Positions 46,521 to 55,667 are shown, numbered from the stretch's first letter. The stretch is 64,000 nt of DNA from Cognatitamlana onchidii (GCF_004804355.1 NZ_SRWZ01000008.1:62001-126000); one strand, 5' to 3'. Notes: generated from the sequence alone by a model not told the origin. Numbers and translations: made by a program.

Positions 46521-47004
46521 TTTAATTAAAAAAGTAAGAATAATTAAATAATTCTGTTAAAAATTTGAAATTTTAAAAATTCATAACCCCTTTAAAATTA
46601 ACAAGTAAGAAGAGGTATCACTAAAAAAAGAGTTCTTAACTAAACTGATAATTATCAAGTTTTTTTGTAAAAAAAAAGATTAATAAAAAAAATGGATATA
46701 TTTTGAAATATTCTTGTTTGAAATATTTTCTTTCAAAAAGCGAACGTTATATCTTTCAAACGCACCTGTATCATTAGTAAGTGATTGCGACACATTTGTA
46801 AAAATCACGGATTCAGAGCATCCTGTAACGGAAAGATTAACCTACATCAATAATGTATGTAGCTGATTTCAGGGTTCCCCTCTTTTTCTATAAGCTTGGG
46901 CCCTATTAAGGACTAGGTGTTATAAAATAGATATTAAAAGCACTTAAAACTTATACAAGAGACTGACTATTAAACACCTAAACTATACAACACACAGAGT
47001 CTGT

Positions 47005-47050
47005 CCATGATACAACAGGGTACACACATCATAATTAATCATTACCTTTT
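47005..47050 (+). promoter_or_regulatory. PUL regulon motif plus -7 element for the 47110 gene
   Basis: The motif on the minus strand is CCTGTTGTATCATGG (47019-47005). The -7 element TACCTTTT at 47043-47050 lies exactly 23 nt downstream. The leader to the ATG is 59 nt. Confidence 0.65.
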
Positions 47051-47109
47051 CATTTTTCAGGCTATCTTGATAAGAAATGATGAGATACTAAAACAACTCA
47101 TATTCCATA

Positions 47110-49764
47110 ATGAAAGCATATACCATCAAGGCAAGAAAAACACTTTGTACAATGGCATTTCTATTTACTTTTATATGCCATGCCGTGACACAGTCTGCTG
47201 AGCATACAAACAACTTTCCAAAGCCTACCATCAACATTTTAGATCGGACTAACATCTCTAATAATTTAAAACACCCTGTGGCCTTTTCTAAAATTAAATT
47301 TTATAAATCCTTAAGAAATAGCGATGTTAAATTAAAGGAAATACAAGCACCTGAAAAATTAGATATTCATAAAAATATCAATCTAATTATTGGCACCTTA
47401 AAGGATTCTATTATAAAGTCACTTTTCATTAAAAACAGATCTCTCAATTACAGGCTTGGCCCTGAATCTGTTGTTTATCTCAAAATAGAAACAGAAAATA
47501 GGCCGATCCTGGTTATTACTGGATCAGATTCCAGAGGGCTTCAGTATGCCTTAAACGAACTTTCACAACGAATAGACTCTTATGGTCTTAGAGCTTTATA
47601 TGATTTGGAAAGCTATGTAGAATCTCCTGAAAATACAGTTCGCGGTGTTGACAGATTTATAAAGGACGTACATGATAACTCTTGGTTTTTCTCGGGTGAC
47701 TTTTGGAACCACTATTTAAATATGTTAGCAATAAATAGATTTAACCGACTAACATTAATTACAGGTTACAATGATGGTAAATCGGAAGATTTTATGATAC
47801 CTGTATATCCTTATTTGTTCCAAGTTCCTGGTTTTAACCAAACTGAACTAAAAAGAACTACAGAAAAGAGTCCCGCCGAGTACCTAAGACAACTGAAACA
47901 CATTGGAAAACTCTGTAAAAATTACGGAATTGAATTTGTTTTTGGAATATGGGGCCATGGTAGACATGAAAAGTTAGTGGGTGGACTTCCTAAAGATTCT
48001 GAGTTATATACGCAATATTGTGCGGCTGGGATAAGAAAATTATTAAGAGAAGTTCCGGAAATTGATGGTATACAGTTACGCGTCAACTACGAGTCTGGTG
48101 TTGGAGGGTTTGGCGAAACAGCAGATTTTTTTTGGAAAGAAATTATTATGGCCTTAGGAGATTCGAATAAAGAGCGAAATGGAAAACTTTTTTTAGACAT
48201 AAGAGCCAAAGGATTAACAAAAAAGATTTCCAAATGGGCTTCACAAACTGGTATAAATTTTAGTGTAACAAGCAAATACTCTTGGGAAGGTATGGGGCTT
48301 CCTTATCATCCAACTCAAATGAGAAAAGGAGAACTGGCTTTGTTAGATAATATAGACAAGCGCCAACGCTATGGCTACGCTAATTTTTTAAACGAGTCCA
48401 GGAATTTTGATTTTATATACAGACTATGGGGCATAGGCACTTTGCGCCTATTCACTTGGGCAGACCCCGACTATGCCAAACGTTTTGCTAGAACAACCAC
48501 GTTCGGCAATGCTAAGGGCTTCCAAATTACACCACCTATGTCAAGAAAAAACAATACTTGGCCCTTATTTAATAGAAACAATTTAGCTTACTTTAATTGG
48601 GAATACCAAAGGTATTGGGCCTACTATTTGTTATTTGGAAGACTTGGATATGCTTCTACCACAAATCCCATAGTATGGGAACGAGAATTTGAAAAGCACT
48701 ATGGTTTGGAATATAAGCAGGTATTAAAGGCATATGTTTCAGCTAGCAAAATACTTCCTTTAATAACGAGTTCTCATCTTACGTATCATCCTGCAAACTA
48801 CAATTGGGCCGAAATGGATAGTGGAGGAGCACTTTTTGTTGAACATAATGCAAATCTCTTTTTTAAAAACAAAAAAAGAACCTATCAATCATCAGAACCT
48901 GGAGATCCTGGTATTTTTTACACCATAAGCGATTATGTAAATGATGGGATATCAAACACTACTAAGCGCAAGATTACTCCGATTCAGTTGTCGGCAATTT
49001 TCGAAAAACTCTCACTCGAAACACAACTACATTTATCCAAAATAAACAAAGAACATATTCCTGATGAGTATAAAACCGAGTTTTCAACCAATTTAGCTGA
49101 TCTAGAAATTTTATCGTCCCTTTCCATGTATCATGCTTTTAAAATAAAAGCGGCTACGCACTATGCTCTCTATGAACATACCCAAGACTATGGGTATCTA
49201 AAATCATGTCTTGCTAACATGAAAAAAGTCCGATCCAACTGGACTAATATTGTGACTAAAACATCTGAGGTTTATTATAAGCAGCCTCTTTTTCTTCATG
49301 ACAACGGTACATGGGAAGACCGATTAATAGAAATAGAACAGGATATTAACAAATTAGAAAGTTTAACTTCTAGTTTTAGTAATGTTAAAATTAAGAGTCA
49401 TTGGCAAAGTAAAAAGACCTCTAAACTTTTTGAAAGACTTCACTTTGAAGCAGTAATTCCAGATTCAATAAAGATTTCTCAAGATGTAGAAGTGGGCTTA
49501 ACGCCTTTAATAAAAAAATTATCTAAATCCCCTCAAATACATTTTAGACTCGCGGACATGACCCTTGGGTCTTTTAAAACGTTAGATATGACATGGAATG
49601 GCACAAATTATACAGCCCAAATACCAACGTCTGGCCTAGACCCAAATTACGACTTATTACTTTACTTTACCTATCACAATACAGATGGGTTTTTACAATT
49701 TTATCCTGGACTATTTAACGATACCTCTAGCGCACCATACTATTGTATAGAACTGTTCAACTGA
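47110..49764 (+). CDS. Secreted GH67-like glycoside hydrolase family protein of uncertain activity
   Basis: 884 residues. The signal peptide starts at the first ATG or at Met15 (MAFLFTFICHAVTQSA). The plan matches the 25433-27619 protein: an N-terminal fold of the GH20b/GH67N type (VLVITGSDSRGLQYALNEL), a TIM barrel (VRGVDRFIKDVHDNSW, NHYLNMLAINRFNRLTLIT, IDGIQLRVNYESGVG), a helical part, and an extra C-terminal beta domain of about 130 residues. Shared landmarks with the paralogue are the FW-x2-Y-x3-MA/LA segment, the VPG element before a long loop, and a late strand ending in a Glu (NYESG here, TGENM there). This places it near alpha-glucuronidase-related enzymes, but I cannot name a characterised family. 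It is divergent from susC with its own regulon motif. Confidence 0.7.
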   Translation: MKAYTIKARKTLCTMAFLFTFICHAVTQSAEHTNNFPKPTINILDRTNISNNLKHPVAFSKIKFYKSLRNSDVKLKEIQAPEKLDIHKNINLIIGTLKDSIIKSLFIKNRSLNYRLGPESVVYLKIETENRPILVITGSDSRGLQYALNELSQRIDSYGLRALYDLESYVESPENTVRGVDRFIKDVHDNSWFFSGDFWNHYLNMLAINRFNRLTLITGYNDGKSEDFMIPVYPYLFQVPGFNQTELKRTTEKSPAEYLRQLKHIGKLCKNYGIEFVFGIWGHGRHEKLVGGLPKDSELYTQYCAAGIRKLLREVPEIDGIQLRVNYESGVGGFGETADFFWKEIIMALGDSNKERNGKLFLDIRAKGLTKKISKWASQTGINFSVTSKYSWEGMGLPYHPTQMRKGELALLDNIDKRQRYGYANFLNESRNFDFIYRLWGIGTLRLFTWADPDYAKRFARTTTFGNAKGFQITPPMSRKNNTWPLFNRNNLAYFNWEYQRYWAYYLLFGRLGYASTTNPIVWEREFEKHYGLEYKQVLKAYVSASKILPLITSSHLTYHPANYNWAEMDSGGALFVEHNANLFFKNKKRTYQSSEPGDPGIFYTISDYVNDGISNTTKRKITPIQLSAIFEKLSLETQLHLSKINKEHIPDEYKTEFSTNLADLEILSSLSMYHAFKIKAATHYALYEHTQDYGYLKSCLANMKKVRSNWTNIVTKTSEVYYKQPLFLHDNGTWEDRLIEIEQDINKLESLTSSFSNVKIKSHWQSKKTSKLFERLHFEAVIPDSIKISQDVEVGLTPLIKKLSKSPQIHFRLADMTLGSFKTLDMTWNGTNYTAQIPTSGLDPNYDLLLYFTYHNTDGFLQFYPGLFNDTSSAPYYCIELFN

Positions 49765-49775
49765 CAGTTAGTTTT
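49751..49775 (+). terminator. Weak possible terminator at the end of the 47110 gene
   Basis: AACTGT (49751-49756) can pair with ACAGTT (49764-49769), followed by AGTTTTT. The stem is only 6 bp and overlaps the stop codon, so this is a weak call. Confidence 0.35.
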
Positions 49776-49844
49776 TATTACTCCAAAATAACATAACTTA
49801 GAAACAATAATTAAAAAATGGCCTATATAAAAAAGCTTTTACTT

Positions 49845-49890
49845 ACAGGATAGCACAGGTTAAAATAAAACAATGGAAATTCTATTTTTA
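49845..49890 (+). promoter_or_regulatory. PUL regulon motif plus -7 element for the 50011 gene
   Basis: The motif on the minus strand is CCTGTGCTATCCTGT (49859-49845), with two perfect CCTGT half-sites 10 bp apart. -7 element TATTTTTA at 49883-49890, 23 nt downstream. The leader to the ATG is long, about 120 nt. This is the rightmost site of the series. Confidence 0.7.
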
Positions 49891-50010
49891 TCACTTAAAA
49901 CTGTTAGTTTTAACTAAAACAAAAAACAATCTACATTTTAGAATTTATTAATTGAGACTTATAAATGTGTCGATTAAAAAATACTAAGATTAATTTACTT
50001 AAAAAAAAAA

Positions 50011-50886
50011 ATGAACAAAACACTAGTATCTATTTGCCTATTCTTAGTTTTTAACTACGCCACGGTTGCGGCTCAAAAAATTGCACCTCCCAAAGGCCGT
50101 ATTGCTGTTGTTGCAGATGGAAATTCGCCAGATCCTGATGACCTTGGCGGTACTGCTGTTACCTTGGCTTTATTAAGGTCTTCTGGCTTAGAGAATAAAT
50201 TGGTTCATTATTCGCATAGCTGCGATTTGGTAAGAGACGATCGTATTTCTAAACAAGCGGAAAAAGAGCGACACCATTTAATGCAAGTAGCATGTAACAT
50301 GACTGCAAGACGCTGGGGTGGTTTTGAACATTTAACATTTTATGATGCCATGTGGCAGCAAGAGGCAACCATTAATGATTTATGTTGGGCCATTAATGCT
50401 TCTACAGCTGATGACCCCCTATGGATTATAGAGGCAGGTGAGCCTGATATAATTGGAATGGCCTTAAAAAAAACACCTAAAGAAAAACATCAATATATAA
50501 AGGTAGTGACCCATCATCCTGCAAATGATAATGCTGGTGATTTTTACACTTGGCAGCAGATTTTAGATTTTGGCATTGAAGAAGTACGCATACCAGACCA
50601 GAACATCAATTTAAAACTAGACCACGAAAAATGGGATTGGGCAAAGAACCATTCAGATCCAAGAATTAGATTAGTATGGACTATTGGTAATATTGCCGAA
50701 CTGGATAACATCGTTAATTTTCAAAAAGGCAAATGGGACTGTTCTGATGCAGGTATGGTATTATACTGGATTACCGGGGCAAATGTAAATGATGGACTAG
50801 AAGCAGGTAGCCTCGATGTTGTTAAAAATTTCTTGGAAAATTATGTAACGAATAATCCTGAACCATCCAGAAAAAAGAAAAAATAA
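50011..50886 (+). CDS. Secreted nucleoside-hydrolase-like protein
   Basis: 291 residues with a signal peptide ending TVAAQ. Near the N-terminus IAVVADGNSPDPDDLGGTAVTLALL has the Asp-rich loop typical of the nucleoside-hydrolase fold (compare SDIGHDPDD in the DUF1593 protein). LWIIEAGEPDIIGMAL and the C-terminal WDCSDAGMVLYWITG complete a compact single domain with a lysine-rich tail (SRKKKK). The true nucleoside hydrolase motif DTDxxxDD is not exact, so a nucleoside is unlikely to be the only option; N- or O-ribosyl-like glycosidase activity on glycan fragments is possible. The promoter carries a double regulon site, tying it to the PUL rather than to nucleotide salvage. I do not know the substrate. 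Confidence 0.75.
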   Translation: MNKTLVSICLFLVFNYATVAAQKIAPPKGRIAVVADGNSPDPDDLGGTAVTLALLRSSGLENKLVHYSHSCDLVRDDRISKQAEKERHHLMQVACNMTARRWGGFEHLTFYDAMWQQEATINDLCWAINASTADDPLWIIEAGEPDIIGMALKKTPKEKHQYIKVVTHHPANDNAGDFYTWQQILDFGIEEVRIPDQNINLKLDHEKWDWAKNHSDPRIRLVWTIGNIAELDNIVNFQKGKWDCSDAGMVLYWITGANVNDGLEAGSLDVVKNFLENYVTNNPEPSRKKKK

Positions 50887-51105
50887 TACATCCCAGTTGT
50901 ATTTCTTGTAACTAAGAACTTTCCATTGAGGTTAGGTCAAATAAGCATATAACTTAACCACAAGAAAAATAGCCTTGCCTAGAACAACTTGAAAGCAGCT
51001 TGTTTAAATGCGGTGTATTACTTGGGGACTTATTTCAGTCAATTTAGAAGCGTAAAATCATTTTCTTTTAGAGAAAAAATTCTCCTGCAGAAACCTTAAT
51101 CTCAA

Positions 51106-54100
51106 CTATTTTTTGCTCATAACATTAACAGCGTCCCAATCTTCTGGAACCCCAGAAATAGTATATTCTGCTGATTTGGTTATGAAATATTTTGCCACAG
51201 CGTCCTCTGGGTTTTTAGATAAAACCTTATCGAATGCCGCAGAAGCTTTAGGAAATTGTCTATCAAAAAAACAGCTAAGTCCTTTTTCGAAATCCGATAA
51301 GGTTTTAATCTTCAAAGCTCTTATGTTTTTTGGATCCCCATCAAAACATTCATAAATACCCAAAGCATGATGTTTCCCTTCAGCCATAACCTTTCCTAAG
51401 TACCTAAAATGAAAACGTTCTTTATCATCTATAAGCTTCATGCTATCTTCACTTACAATAATATTCGCTCCATAATATTTTGTAACACCTTCCATTCTTG
51501 AAGCCGTATTAACTGTATCTGCAATAATAGCGGTGTCATTTCTATGCTTATCACCAATAATACCCATTACAAGATCTCCCGTATGCATACCCATACCAAC
51601 AGAAATTGGTTTAAATCCATCTACCGCACGCTCTGCATTATAAAGCAAAACAGCTCTTTGCATAGCAATACAAGCGCGAAGGGCATTGCTCGCATTTTCT
51701 GGAAACAAAGCCATAATACCATCTCCTAAATATTGATTTACAAAACCTAAATGCTGCTTAATTAAGGGCCCCATTCTACCAACATAGGCATTAACAAACT
51801 TAAAATTCTCTTCAGGAGTCATGGATTCTGCCAATGTGGTATAGCCTCTAATATCAGTAAACAAAACAGTCACTTCTTTCTGCATATGATCTCCTAAAAC
51901 AACATCTGTAACAGCTTCTCGACCCACAGATCTTAAAAACTCGGATGGCACAAATTTACTAGTTGCCTTATGAATCCCTTGAAGGTTTAAATGCGTTTTA
52001 ATTCTACTTAGAAGTTCATTTTTTGAAAAAGGCTTTGTTAAATAATCATTAGCGCCAACATTAAAACCTGCAACCAAGTCGCTTATTCTATTTTTTGCTG
52101 TTAGCAATACAATAGGCAAATCACTGGCCGTATAGGTTTCTCTTATTTTTTCACATACTTCGTATCCAGACATTGTCGGCATCATAACATCGAGTAACAC
52201 CAAATTAAAGTGCCCCGATTCAATACATTGTAACGCTTCTTTACCATTACTAACCTCTTTAACTCGATACCCTGCAACTGTTAAGTGATTTTCTAGAACC
52301 CGCCTATTTATGGGTTCATCATCTACTATTAAAATCTGAATATTATTGGAATAATCTATTTTAATAGTATCGATTTCATCCTCGGAAGCCGCTTCTTTAT
52401 TTGCAATACTTTGAATAACCTCGTTTTCAACCCCTTTTAAAATATCCTTCCTTTTGTAATTACTCAATGGTAACGTAAAACTAAAAACCGAACCCTTGTT
52501 TAACTCAGAACGGACCTCAATGGTACCCCCATGAAGTTCTACAAGTTGCTTTGTAACAGACAAGCCTAGACCTGTTCCTCCATAATTCCTTGACGTAGTT
52601 CCGTCCAGCTGTTCGAAGGATTTAAAAATATCATTAAGTTTAAAATCCGGTATCCCCATACCTGTATCGGAGACAGATATCAAGAGCATATCCTTTTTTT
52701 CTTCTGCAGTAATTTCAATTGAGCCCTTTTCCGTAAATTTAATAGCATTCCCAATAAGATTATATAGTATTTGTTGAAGTCTATTTTCATCGGCCTCCAC
52801 TAATGAAACATGTTTAGCAATAGAATTTTTTAGAGTGATACTTTTATCTTTTGCCAAAGTCTCAGAAACTTTTAATACCAAATTAACCAATGCATGAATA
52901 TCTAAAGGGTTTATAGAAAGTACAAGGTCTCTATTTTTTAATTTAGAGAAATCCAAAATATCATTAACCAAATTAGACAGACGCCTTCCACTATGGGTTA
53001 TCATATTTAAGTTCTCAATAGCTGTCGATGGTAATTCACCTGCGATTCCATCCTTGAGGGACTCCGAAAGCCCTATAATACCATTAAGTGGCGTACGCAA
53101 TTCATGGGACGTATTAGCTAAAAACTCATCCTTAAGCTTATCTATTTTCTCTAAGTCTGCAACACGCTGTTTTTCATGTTCTGTCTTTCTTTGCTCCTCT
53201 ATAATTTGAAGGTTTTTTTCCTTATCTGCTAACTTAATTTTTTGCATTGTTTTGTACCTATGAAATAATAAAAAAGACGCAATAATTGTTGCAATAGCAA
53301 TTGCTAGCATTATATTTCTAAAGGTGGTTTCTTCCTTAATTTTTAGCTCTTTTATTTGCGCTTCTTTTTCAAGGGTAAGTATAGCGTTCTCCCTTTTCTC
53401 CGAATTATATCTTTCTTGAAGTTCTTCAATTTGTCTTGATTTAGCTTCGTTATAAAGACTATCTTTTAAGACATTTATTTGTGCCTCATAAGCAAAAGCT
53501 TCCTCGTAATTACCTTGTGAGGCGTGCAGTTGTGATAGCAAAGAATAGCTATCTTTAACTCTTTCCTTATCGCCTAGAGACTTAACTATTTCTAAAGACT
53601 TTAACAAAAAACTCTCAGCTTGTTTAAAGTTTTTTAGATTAAAATGGTTTTTACCAAGTTCAAAAAAGCTCATTGCTAACTCACTCTTTTGATTTAGCCC
53701 CGATCTTATAGACAAAGCTTGAGTATGATAATTCAAAGCTGTTTTATAATTTCCTTGAAGGTTCGACACCTTTCCAAGTGACTCGTAATCATAGGCCATC
53801 CCCCATTTACTTGATATCTCAGTATCTAATTTAAGTGCTTTGTTAAAAAAAGATAACGCTTTGGTATAGTCCTTTAATAAGAGATACGCATCACCAATAT
53901 TGTAGTTACAATTGGCTAATTCTGTTTTATCACCTAATCGCTCAAATATAGTAAGTGCTTTATTATAATTTTCTAAAGCCTGCTCAGTTTTACCTGTTTT
54001 TTTTAAAGTCTCTCCTATAGCATTTAGAACGGTAGCCTCACCAAAAACATCGCCAATACCTTCATAAAGCTTTACAATTTCATAATAAATTTCAAGGCTT

Positions 54101-54519
54101 TGCTCCACCTTTCCAATATCATCAAGAATTATTGCCTTTTGATAGAGTCCATTAGCTACCTCTTTTTTTTCATTTCGGTTTGCCGCATGCGTTATATATT
54201 CGTCAAAATAACCAAGCGCTTTATCATAATTACCTCTTTGCCTTTCCAATACACCATATTGGTATTTGGCTAAAATTTCGCGCCCTTTCAAGCCTTTATT
54301 AATAGCAAAATGGTACAGACTATCTATATACAATTCTGCAATGCTATCATTAGATCTGCTATTCAAATATTCCCATGAAATATCTTTCAAGGCTTGACAC
54401 TTAACCGAATCGTTAGTAGCATATCGGTATACCTTTTTTAAACTGTCTAATCTATGAGTTTGACCAAGAGTAAGACGGCAAGTAAAAACTAAAAATAATA
54501 CATATAGAATGTATTTCAT
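51106..54519 (-). CDS. TPR / histidine kinase / receiver / class III nucleotide cyclase hybrid protein
   Basis: 1137 residues. Signal peptide (RLTLGQ), periplasmic TPR repeats (about 20-340, e.g. GNYDKALGYFDEYI, GKTEQALENYNKALTIF), a coiled stretch, one membrane helix (NIMLAIAIATIIASFLLF, about 400-420), a HisKA domain with His472 (NTSHELRTPL), an HATPase domain (GGTGLGLSVTKQL), a receiver with Asp777 (VLLDVMMPTMSG), then a class III cyclase domain (about 880-1060) with metal aspartates in FTDIRGYTTLAE and YLGDGIMALF, and a short C-terminal TPR-like helix pair. Signals through TPRs would control phosphorelay and cyclic nucleotide output in one chain. It has no regulon motif and is probably not part of the PUL. 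The cyclase specificity (cAMP or cGMP) cannot be told. Confidence 0.93.
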   Translation of the reverse strand: MKYILYVLFLVFTCRLTLGQTHRLDSLKKVYRYATNDSVKCQALKDISWEYLNSRSNDSIAELYIDSLYHFAINKGLKGREILAKYQYGVLERQRGNYDKALGYFDEYITHAANRNEKKEVANGLYQKAIILDDIGKVEQSLEIYYEIVKLYEGIGDVFGEATVLNAIGETLKKTGKTEQALENYNKALTIFERLGDKTELANCNYNIGDAYLLLKDYTKALSFFNKALKLDTEISSKWGMAYDYESLGKVSNLQGNYKTALNYHTQALSIRSGLNQKSELAMSFFELGKNHFNLKNFKQAESFLLKSLEIVKSLGDKERVKDSYSLLSQLHASQGNYEEAFAYEAQINVLKDSLYNEAKSRQIEELQERYNSEKRENAILTLEKEAQIKELKIKEETTFRNIMLAIAIATIIASFLLFHRYKTMQKIKLADKEKNLQIIEEQRKTEHEKQRVADLEKIDKLKDEFLANTSHELRTPLNGIIGLSESLKDGIAGELPSTAIENLNMITHSGRRLSNLVNDILDFSKLKNRDLVLSINPLDIHALVNLVLKVSETLAKDKSITLKNSIAKHVSLVEADENRLQQILYNLIGNAIKFTEKGSIEITAEEKKDMLLISVSDTGMGIPDFKLNDIFKSFEQLDGTTSRNYGGTGLGLSVTKQLVELHGGTIEVRSELNKGSVFSFTLPLSNYKRKDILKGVENEVIQSIANKEAASEDEIDTIKIDYSNNIQILIVDDEPINRRVLENHLTVAGYRVKEVSNGKEALQCIESGHFNLVLLDVMMPTMSGYEVCEKIRETYTASDLPIVLLTAKNRISDLVAGFNVGANDYLTKPFSKNELLSRIKTHLNLQGIHKATSKFVPSEFLRSVGREAVTDVVLGDHMQKEVTVLFTDIRGYTTLAESMTPEENFKFVNAYVGRMGPLIKQHLGFVNQYLGDGIMALFPENASNALRACIAMQRAVLLYNAERAVDGFKPISVGMGMHTGDLVMGIIGDKHRNDTAIIADTVNTASRMEGVTKYYGANIIVSEDSMKLIDDKERFHFRYLGKVMAEGKHHALGIYECFDGDPKNIRALKIKTLSDFEKGLSCFFDRQFPKASAAFDKVLSKNPEDAVAKYFITKSAEYTISGVPEDWDAVNVMSKK

Positions 54520-54625
54520 TTTAAGACATATTTGGTTGGGCTGATGTTATAAAGTTAAGCGTAAATCTTTAAACTTTAAAAAATCTCCAAACAATTATAC
54601 TGCAACCTAGGTATATTAAAAGTGT

Positions 54626-55471
54626 TTAGAGAGATGGACTGTGCATTACTAGAAGTGGTATATCAATATTATATGCCAATGTTTCCTCCAAATGCTCAGT
54701 AAATAAACGCTCTATAAAAGAGTGTTTCTTACTCATCATGGCAAGCATTTTTATATCATTTGCTTTTAAATAATTCTGTATCGCTTGGAAAATATCATGC
54801 GTGTTAGAATCAATATAATCATGCAATGCTTTAGGAAAGTATTCGTTAAAAAAGTCTTCATTTAAGCTTTGGTTTTGAGCCAAATGATGTTCATCTGCCA
54901 CATGTAATATGCTGAGTTTTGCATGATGATTCAGCATAAACTCCTGCAATGGTTTAAGTTCTTCAGGTCTAAACAAAGGTAAATTATTGGTAGTGAAAGC
55001 AATGGTCCTAAAGTGACTAAATTGGCATCCATCTGGCACAACCAATATAGGGGCATAACAGCGCTGAATAACCCTAACCGTATTGCTTCCAAAAAGCGTT
55101 TTTGATAGACCAGACGCCCCTTTAGTACCCATAATTATCAAATCTATTTTTTTGGTATGACTCACCTGATTGATAGCATCAATAAAATTATCATAATCTA
55201 CAATTGAGAAACATTCAAAGTTCTCAAATTCATAATCCGATTCTATCTTAGAAATAATATTATCTATAGACTTCTTTGCCGCACTTATAATAGTTTTATA
55301 AATCGTTCCTGATGCACCAACCACCATCATATCGTCAGAAATAAAAGATGATGCTTTTTGAACATTTAAAAAGTAAAACCTACAAGCTTCACCTTTCATC
55401 AAGTCCAAAGCATAATAAATGGCATTAAGAGAATTTTTCGAAAAATCGGTGGGTAATAATATGTTCTTCAT
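54626..55471 (-). CDS. Tandem-domain universal stress protein (UspA family)
   Basis: 281 residues from the ATG at 55471; a TTG six codons upstream (55489) is the only longer start and is less likely. There are two Usp domains: the first (about 1-145) opens with KNILLPTDFSKNS and has the ATP-binding loop GTKGASGLSKTLFGSNT followed by RCYAPILVVP; the second (about 150-281) is more divergent and ends DIPLLVMHSP. These are cytoplasmic nucleotide-binding proteins of stress responses with no fixed enzymatic role. It lies 106 bp upstream of the cyclase hybrid gene on the same strand, and may be a separate transcript. Confidence 0.93.
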   Translation of the reverse strand: MKNILLPTDFSKNSLNAIYYALDLMKGEACRFYFLNVQKASSFISDDMMVVGASGTIYKTIISAAKKSIDNIISKIESDYEFENFECFSIVDYDNFIDAINQVSHTKKIDLIIMGTKGASGLSKTLFGSNTVRVIQRCYAPILVVPDGCQFSHFRTIAFTTNNLPLFRPEELKPLQEFMLNHHAKLSILHVADEHHLAQNQSLNEDFFNEYFPKALHDYIDSNTHDIFQAIQNYLKANDIKMLAMMSKKHSFIERLFTEHLEETLAYNIDIPLLVMHSPSL

Positions 55472-55640
55472 GATGCTAGTAATTGACAATCAAGTAAATT
55501 TATTATTCCTATCCATAAATTACTATGACAAATGTTAGGATAAAATTTCATGTTTTGTTCATTCAAACTGGCTTCACTAGAGATAATATTTTAAATAGAA
55601 GTTCATGCAAAATAGCAGTAAGTAATTTCCTCAAATACTT

Positions 55641-55648
55641 TATATTTG
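55641..55648 (+). promoter_or_regulatory. -7 promoter element of the first M28 peptidase gene
   Basis: TATATTTG matches TAnnTTTG perfectly and lies 19 nt before the ATG at 55668. No regulon motif is found upstream, in contrast to the PUL promoters. Confidence 0.55.
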
Positions 55649-55667
55649 TTGAGCTATTAAAAATCCT

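Larger units (their letters stand above)
46429..47109. other. Divergent regulatory region between susC and the GH67-like gene
   Basis: 681 bp without a convincing gene, the longest non-coding stretch of the PUL. It holds the susC promoter and motif cluster (46461-46520) and the promoter of the rightward gene (47005-47050). One extra plus-strand sequence, CCTGTAACGGAAAGA at 46822-46836, looks like the motif but has no -7 element at the right distance. The middle is very AT-rich with A and T runs (46600-46740). Confidence 0.65.

Noticed and set aside
46818-46836. A further CCTGTAACGG sequence resembling the regulon motif
   Set aside because: Only the CCTGT half fits and no -7-like element lies 23 nt away on either side; listed only as a part of the susC upstream region.
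47007-47201. 64-codon frame in the leader of the GH67-like gene
   Set aside because: It begins inside the promoter motif, overlaps the real gene out of frame and shows no domain; a leader peptide cannot be supported.
55472-55489. TTG start extending the universal stress protein
   Set aside because: The Usp fold begins at KNILLPTDFS directly after the ATG at 55471; six more residues add nothing.
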